Assembly: GCA_945870465.1 (NCBI GenBank)
Contig: CAMBSS010000170.1
Coordinates: forward strand, 1 to 8,824
Source: Bordetella parapertussis
Lineage (GTDB): Bacteria > Pseudomonadota > Gammaproteobacteria > Burkholderiales > SG8-41
Reading direction: 5' to 3'
DNA length: 8,824 bases
In this document: piece after piece, positions 6,207 through 8,824 of the stretch
How positions within the stretch are numbered: the first letter of the stretch is position 1
Layout of the letters: each line of letters opens with the position of its first letter
Notes under the pieces: model-generated
Told to the model about the DNA's origin: nothing
Database searches by the model: none
Seen by the model: the letters and a program-made list of their open reading frames with translations, nothing else
Program-made: the position numbers and the translations under genes

Positions 6207-7171
6207 TCGACCCGCGCGCCGGTCGCTTTAACGACCTTCTCCCACTTTTCGATTTCAGACGCCAGCAGTTCCGCCGCCTGCGCGGGCGTGCCCGATTTGA
6301 TGGTGGCGCCGTGGCTCAACAACCGCGTGCGCACCGCGTTGTCTTCCAGCGACTTGTTCAACTCACTGTTCAGCCGGGCGATGACGGCCGGCGGCGTGCG
6401 CGCCGGCACCAGGATGCCCCACCACGAACTCGCTTCGAATCCGGGATAGCCGGACTCGGCAAACGTCGCCAGTTGCGGTGCGGCTTCGGAGCGTTGCGCG
6501 CTGCCGATGGCGATGCCGCGCAGCCTGCCGGAGTCGATGTGCGGCTTCAGCGAAGTGATGTTGTCCGTCACCAGCGGCACGAATCCGGCCATCGTATCGA
6601 CGATCGCCGGGCCGGCGCCCTTATACGGGATGTGCGTGAGGTCGGCCTTCGAGAAAAGTTTGAACAACTCGATGCCGAAATGCGAAGCCGTGCCTATGCC
6701 GGGGCTGGCGAAATCAATCTTGCCCGCCCGCGTATGCGTAAGCGCGGCCAGCTCTTTGGCGTTGCGGGCGGGCAACGACGGATGCGCGGCGAGCACCACC
6801 GGGATCACCGCTATCAACCCTGCCGATGCGAAATCCTTGCGCGTGTCGTAAGAGAGTTTCGAATACAGGCTGTGATTGATCGCCTGAGTGGTGACGGTCT
6901 GTATCAACACCGTGTAACCGTCAGCGGGCGCGCTCGCCACCAGACCGGCCGCCAGCGTGGTGCCGGCGCCGCCGCGAAAATCGACGATGAACTGCTGCCC
7001 GATCAGCTCGCCCATGCGCGGCGTGATGCTGCGCGACAGAAATTCGCCGGTGCCGCCCGGCGCGAAAGGCACCATCATGCGGATCGGCTTCGTGGGATAG
7101 TTTTGCGCGGCGGCATGCGTGGCGGGAAGTGCGAGCAGCAGCGCGGCCAGTGACAAATAAAGCTTGTGCAT
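6203..7171 (-). CDS. Bug-type solute-binding receptor (second, classical subgroup)
   Basis: The protein is 322 residues. The signal peptide is MHKLYLSLAALLLALPATHA, with cleavage near A20-A22. The mature start NYPTKPIRMMVPFAPGG (24-40) is a textbook Bug N-terminus. VDFRGGAGTTLAA (63-75), ASPGIGTASHFG (155-166) and HIPYKGAGPAIVDTMAG (180-196) follow, and the C-terminus ends WEKVVKATGARVD in the classical way. It is a periplasmic receptor for a small carboxylated compound; the ligand is not predictable. The ATG at 7171 is chosen over longer options because GGAGG (plus-strand 7177-7181) and the signal peptide follow it directly. It is only distantly related to the Bug gene it converges on, so it is not a tandem duplicate. 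It is divergent from the opine-dehydrogenase-family gene, suggesting coordinated expression with that enzyme. Confidence 0.95.
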   Translation of the reverse strand: MHKLYLSLAALLLALPATHAAAQNYPTKPIRMMVPFAPGGTGEFLSRSITPRMGELIGQQFIVDFRGGAGTTLAAGLVASAPADGYTVLIQTVTTQAINHSLYSKLSYDTRKDFASAGLIAVIPVVLAAHPSLPARNAKELAALTHTRAGKIDFASPGIGTASHFGIELFKLFSKADLTHIPYKGAGPAIVDTMAGFVPLVTDNITSLKPHIDSGRLRGIAIGSAQRSEAAPQLATFAESGYPGFEASSWWGILVPARTPPAVIARLNSELNKSLEDNAVRTRLLSHGATIKSGTPAQAAELLASEIEKWEKVVKATGARVD

Positions 7172-7320
7172 GAATTCCTCCGTGGGATAAACAGGATCTG
7201 TGTCCGGTTTCGCGGGCGCACCGCGACAACGGCACGCCCACCCCGCACGATACAACAATACGGCGGACCATGGCCGCGGCGAGGTTAAACTATGTATATG
7301 TCCCCTTCCATCCCGCCGCA
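7172..7320. promoter_or_regulatory. Divergent region between second Bug gene and opine-dehydrogenase gene
   Basis: This is a 149-base spacer. On the plus strand TAAACT (7286-7291) or TATGTA (7291-7296) could be the -10 of the dehydrogenase, which would give a very short leader. No good -35 or Shine-Dalgarno is seen. On the minus strand TATTGT and TATCGT (plus-strand about 7249-7262) are -10-like. No clear operator dyad is visible. The CTCTATGATAG motif found before the other two Bug genes is absent here. Confidence 0.35.
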
Positions 7321-8424
7321 ATGACCATCAAAACCATCGCCATCATCGGCGCGGGCCCCGGCGGATTTCGTCTCGTCGCCAACCTCGGGCTTGCGGGTTA
7401 TCGTCTGCGGCTGAACGACATCGATGACGCAAAGCTCACCGCCATTCGCGCGCGCGGCGGCATAGACGTCGAAGGCACACCCGGCGGTTTCGCGCCGCTC
7501 GAGCTTGCGACGACGGACCTCGGCGCGACCATCGACGGCGCCGACCTCATCATCGTCGTGTCCGGCGGCAATACCCAGCCCACCGTAGCGCGTGCATTGG
7601 CGCCGCTGCTGGTGGACGGACAAGCAATACTGCTGATGCAGGGCAACACCGGCGGCTCGCTCGTCGTGCGGTGCGAGCTCGATCGCGCCGGCTGCCGCGC
7701 CGACATCGAACTGGCGGAGACCGACACCTATCCTTATGCGATGCGCGCGCTTGGGCCAACGACCATGCGCCAGACCACCCAAAAACGCTGGATGCAGATC
7801 GCCGCGTTTCCGGGAACGCGCAGCGTAGAAGCGCACGCACGCATCGGACCGCTGTTTCCGCAAGCGGTCGCGGCGCCCGACGTTCTGCACACCGGACTCA
7901 TGAACGTGAACGCGATCCTGCATGTCGCCAACTGCATCGCCAATGCGGCGCGCATCGAGCGCGGCGGCGGCCACATGTTTTACGGCGAAGGTGTGACGTC
8001 AGCGGTGGCGAATCTCTATACGGCCATAGACGCAGAGCGCATGGCAATCGCCGCGGCGCTTGACGTGAATGTCCCCAGCCTTGCCGACTGGATAGAGCGT
8101 GCCTACAACGTGCGTGAAACTGACTTCGTCAAAACGTTCCAGCGCCTGAGTGCCGAGCCGGACGGGCCTTACGTGGTGAACAAGGCCGCGGGCACGCTGA
8201 ACCACAAGTACGTGACGGAAGATGTGCCGACGGGCTTGATCCCGATACAGGAACTCGGCACCGCCGCCGGGACGGCGACGCCGGCCATCGACACGCTGGT
8301 CGAAATGGCGAAGCTGATGACGGGCTGCACATTTACCGACGAAGCGCGGACGCTCGGGCGCATGGGCCTCGCGGGTATGGACACGAAAAAAATCCGCGGC
8401 GTAATGCGCAACGGATTCGCCTGA
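7321..8424 (+). CDS. NAD/NADP octopine/nopaline (opine) dehydrogenase family protein
   Basis: The protein is 367 residues from the ATG at 7321. A Rossmann nucleotide site lies at the very start (TIKTIAIIGAGPGG, residues 2-15), followed by an NDIDDAKL loop that ends the second strand. The C-terminal catalytic domain shows the opine-dehydrogenase signatures: N197-x3-H201 in MNVNAILHVAN, and YVTEDVPTGLIPIQELG (297-313) with D301, matching the His-Asp pair known from N-(1-D-carboxylethyl)-L-norvaline dehydrogenase. Family members reversibly join a 2-oxo acid to an amino group using NAD(P)H, or oxidise such opines. The metallophore enzymes of this fold are less likely here, since no nicotianamine-synthase-like partner is present. 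No strong Shine-Dalgarno precedes 7321. An upstream in-frame ATG at 7270 would add 17 residues ahead of the Rossmann strand. Residue 13 is P where many relatives have N. Confidence 0.88.
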   Translation: MTIKTIAIIGAGPGGFRLVANLGLAGYRLRLNDIDDAKLTAIRARGGIDVEGTPGGFAPLELATTDLGATIDGADLIIVVSGGNTQPTVARALAPLLVDGQAILLMQGNTGGSLVVRCELDRAGCRADIELAETDTYPYAMRALGPTTMRQTTQKRWMQIAAFPGTRSVEAHARIGPLFPQAVAAPDVLHTGLMNVNAILHVANCIANAARIERGGGHMFYGEGVTSAVANLYTAIDAERMAIAAALDVNVPSLADWIERAYNVRETDFVKTFQRLSAEPDGPYVVNKAAGTLNHKYVTEDVPTGLIPIQELGTAAGTATPAIDTLVEMAKLMTGCTFTDEARTLGRMGLAGMDTKKIRGVMRNGFA

Positions 8425-8666
8425 CCTGCGCGTTCGCGCGGAAGGATTGCAAGGCAGTGCGCGCGTAGTATTCATCGCACCGCCGGGCGCAAATCCGCGC
8501 GAGCTTTGCGAGCGCAATTTCTTGTTTCCGCTTGCCCGGTTTATCTCTATGATAGGCATCAGCGGCCGGAAATCGCGATTCGCGACATTCAAACGCGCCA
8601 ACTCCGGCCTCATCCTGCGAGCTGCATCAAGCAACGACTTGCAATCTCTCAAAAAGGAAACCCCGG
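8425..8666. promoter_or_regulatory. Leader/promoter region of the third Bug gene
   Basis: In this 242-base spacer, CTCTATGATAG at 8545-8555 repeats exactly the motif at 5130-5140. Its TATGAT (8548-8553) would serve as -10, with a weak TTTCCG 17 bases upstream. A perfect 10-bp palindrome AATCGCGATT (8571-8580) lies just downstream, in the predicted transcribed leader of about 105 bases. Just after the dehydrogenase stop, CGCG-TTCG-CGCG (about 8429-8440) can form a small UUCG-capped hairpin, but no T run follows, so I do not call it a terminator. Confidence 0.5.
8654..8660 (+). promoter_or_regulatory. Ribosome binding site deciding the GTG start of the third Bug gene
   Basis: AAGGAAA lies 6 bases before the GTG at 8667, and the reading frame from that GTG encodes an immediate signal peptide and Bug motif. 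No ATG in this frame occurs before the Bug motif. Confidence 0.7.
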
Positions 8667-8824
8667 GTGAAAAGTATTTCCGTATGCGCAGCACTGGCTT
8701 TTTTGACTTGCAACGCGGCACAAGGTCAAGCCAGCGACTATCCCGATAGGCCGATTCGCATGCTGGTCGGCTTCGCGGCGGGCGGTGGTACCGAGTCCGT
8801 GGCGCGCGTCATGAGCCAGCGCTA
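8667..8824 (+). CDS. Bug-type solute-binding receptor, N-terminal part (runs off right edge)
   Basis: The first 52 codons are present, starting with GTG. The frame reads MKSISVCAALAFLTCNAAQG as a short signal peptide with likely cleavage around residues 20-22. Then comes SDYPDRPIRMLVGFAAGGGTESVARVMSQR, the classical Bug opening (YPxRPIRxxVxFxxGGxxxxxAR). As in other family members, the mature protein should be a periplasmic two-lobed receptor for a small carboxylate or similar ligand. The Shine-Dalgarno at 8654-8660 and an upstream promoter-like motif shared with the first Bug gene support this start. It follows the opine-dehydrogenase gene in the same direction, after 242 bases, so a separate promoter is more likely than co-transcription. 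The remaining roughly 270 residues lie beyond the window. Confidence 0.9.
   Translation, partial: MKSISVCAALAFLTCNAAQGQASDYPDRPIRMLVGFAAGGGTESVARVMSQR

Noticed and set aside
6068..7153. Long plus-strand open frame (361 codons) opposite the second Bug gene
   Set aside because: It is Arg/Gln/Gly-rich shadow translation of a GC-rich gene on the other strand; the minus frame has a signal peptide and full Bug motifs.
7285..7974. Minus-strand open frame (229 codons) opposite the opine dehydrogenase
   Set aside because: Low-complexity shadow; the plus frame carries Rossmann and catalytic signatures.
7999..8721. Minus-strand open frame (240 codons) spanning the dehydrogenase end and the Bug leader
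   Set aside because: It crosses a real gene end, a promoter-like region and the next gene start; composition is shadow-like and no motif is seen.
8447..8749. Plus-strand 100-codon open frame in the leader of the third Bug gene
   Set aside because: It overlaps the start of the Bug gene in another frame and contains no recognisable domain; the region is better explained as leader and promoter.

Overview
The window is GC-rich, gene-dense bacterial chromosome, most likely from a betaproteobacterium of the Burkholderiales type. The main reason is three separate Bug-type (TctC-like) periplasmic solute receptors within 4 kb, none with a TctA/TctB permease beside it. Such orphan receptors are greatly expanded in that order. 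The mix of CoA, dioxygenase and dehydrogenase genes fits a soil or aquatic heterotroph living on organic acids. This assignment is inferred from gene content, not from a marker gene.

Left part (1-3096): the 5' end of an enoyl-CoA hydratase/isomerase gene (minus strand, runs off the edge) is divergent from a small secreted His/Arg/Gly-repeat protein with a glycine-zipper tail. That gene ends in a very clean intrinsic terminator. Next come a TIM-barrel amidohydrolase (minus strand, TTG start with a strong Shine-Dalgarno), a divergent small lipoprotein (plus), and a secreted zincin-like metallopeptidase (minus). The metallopeptidase starts inside the end of a dioxygenase gene.

Middle part (3086-6206): two different TauD/TfdA-type Fe(II)/2-oxoglutarate dioxygenases lie in tandem on the minus strand. 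They are separated by a 157-base spacer holding a 17-bp perfect inverted repeat built from 9-base tandem units. A TctC-like Bug receptor gene is divergent from this pair, across a 126-base promoter region.

Right part (6203-8824): a second Bug receptor (minus strand) converges on the first and overlaps it by 4 bases. It is divergent from an opine/octopine-dehydrogenase-family gene. A third Bug receptor begins with GTG downstream and runs off the right edge.

Taken together, 3086-8824 looks like a scavenging and catabolism neighbourhood. Periplasmic receptors would capture small organic acids, 2-oxoglutarate dioxygenases would hydroxylate or cleave a substrate, an opine-type dehydrogenase would act on an N-(carboxyalkyl) amino acid or similar compound, and the amidohydrolase and enoyl-CoA hydratase could handle later steps. 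No substrate can be read from the sequence, and the shared pathway is a hypothesis. I found no RNA genes, CRISPR array, transposase, phage genes or clear pseudogene, and no gene-free stretch longer than 300 bases. The most interesting sequence-level observations are an identical 11-base promoter-like motif upstream of two Bug genes, and the inverted repeat between the two dioxygenase genes.
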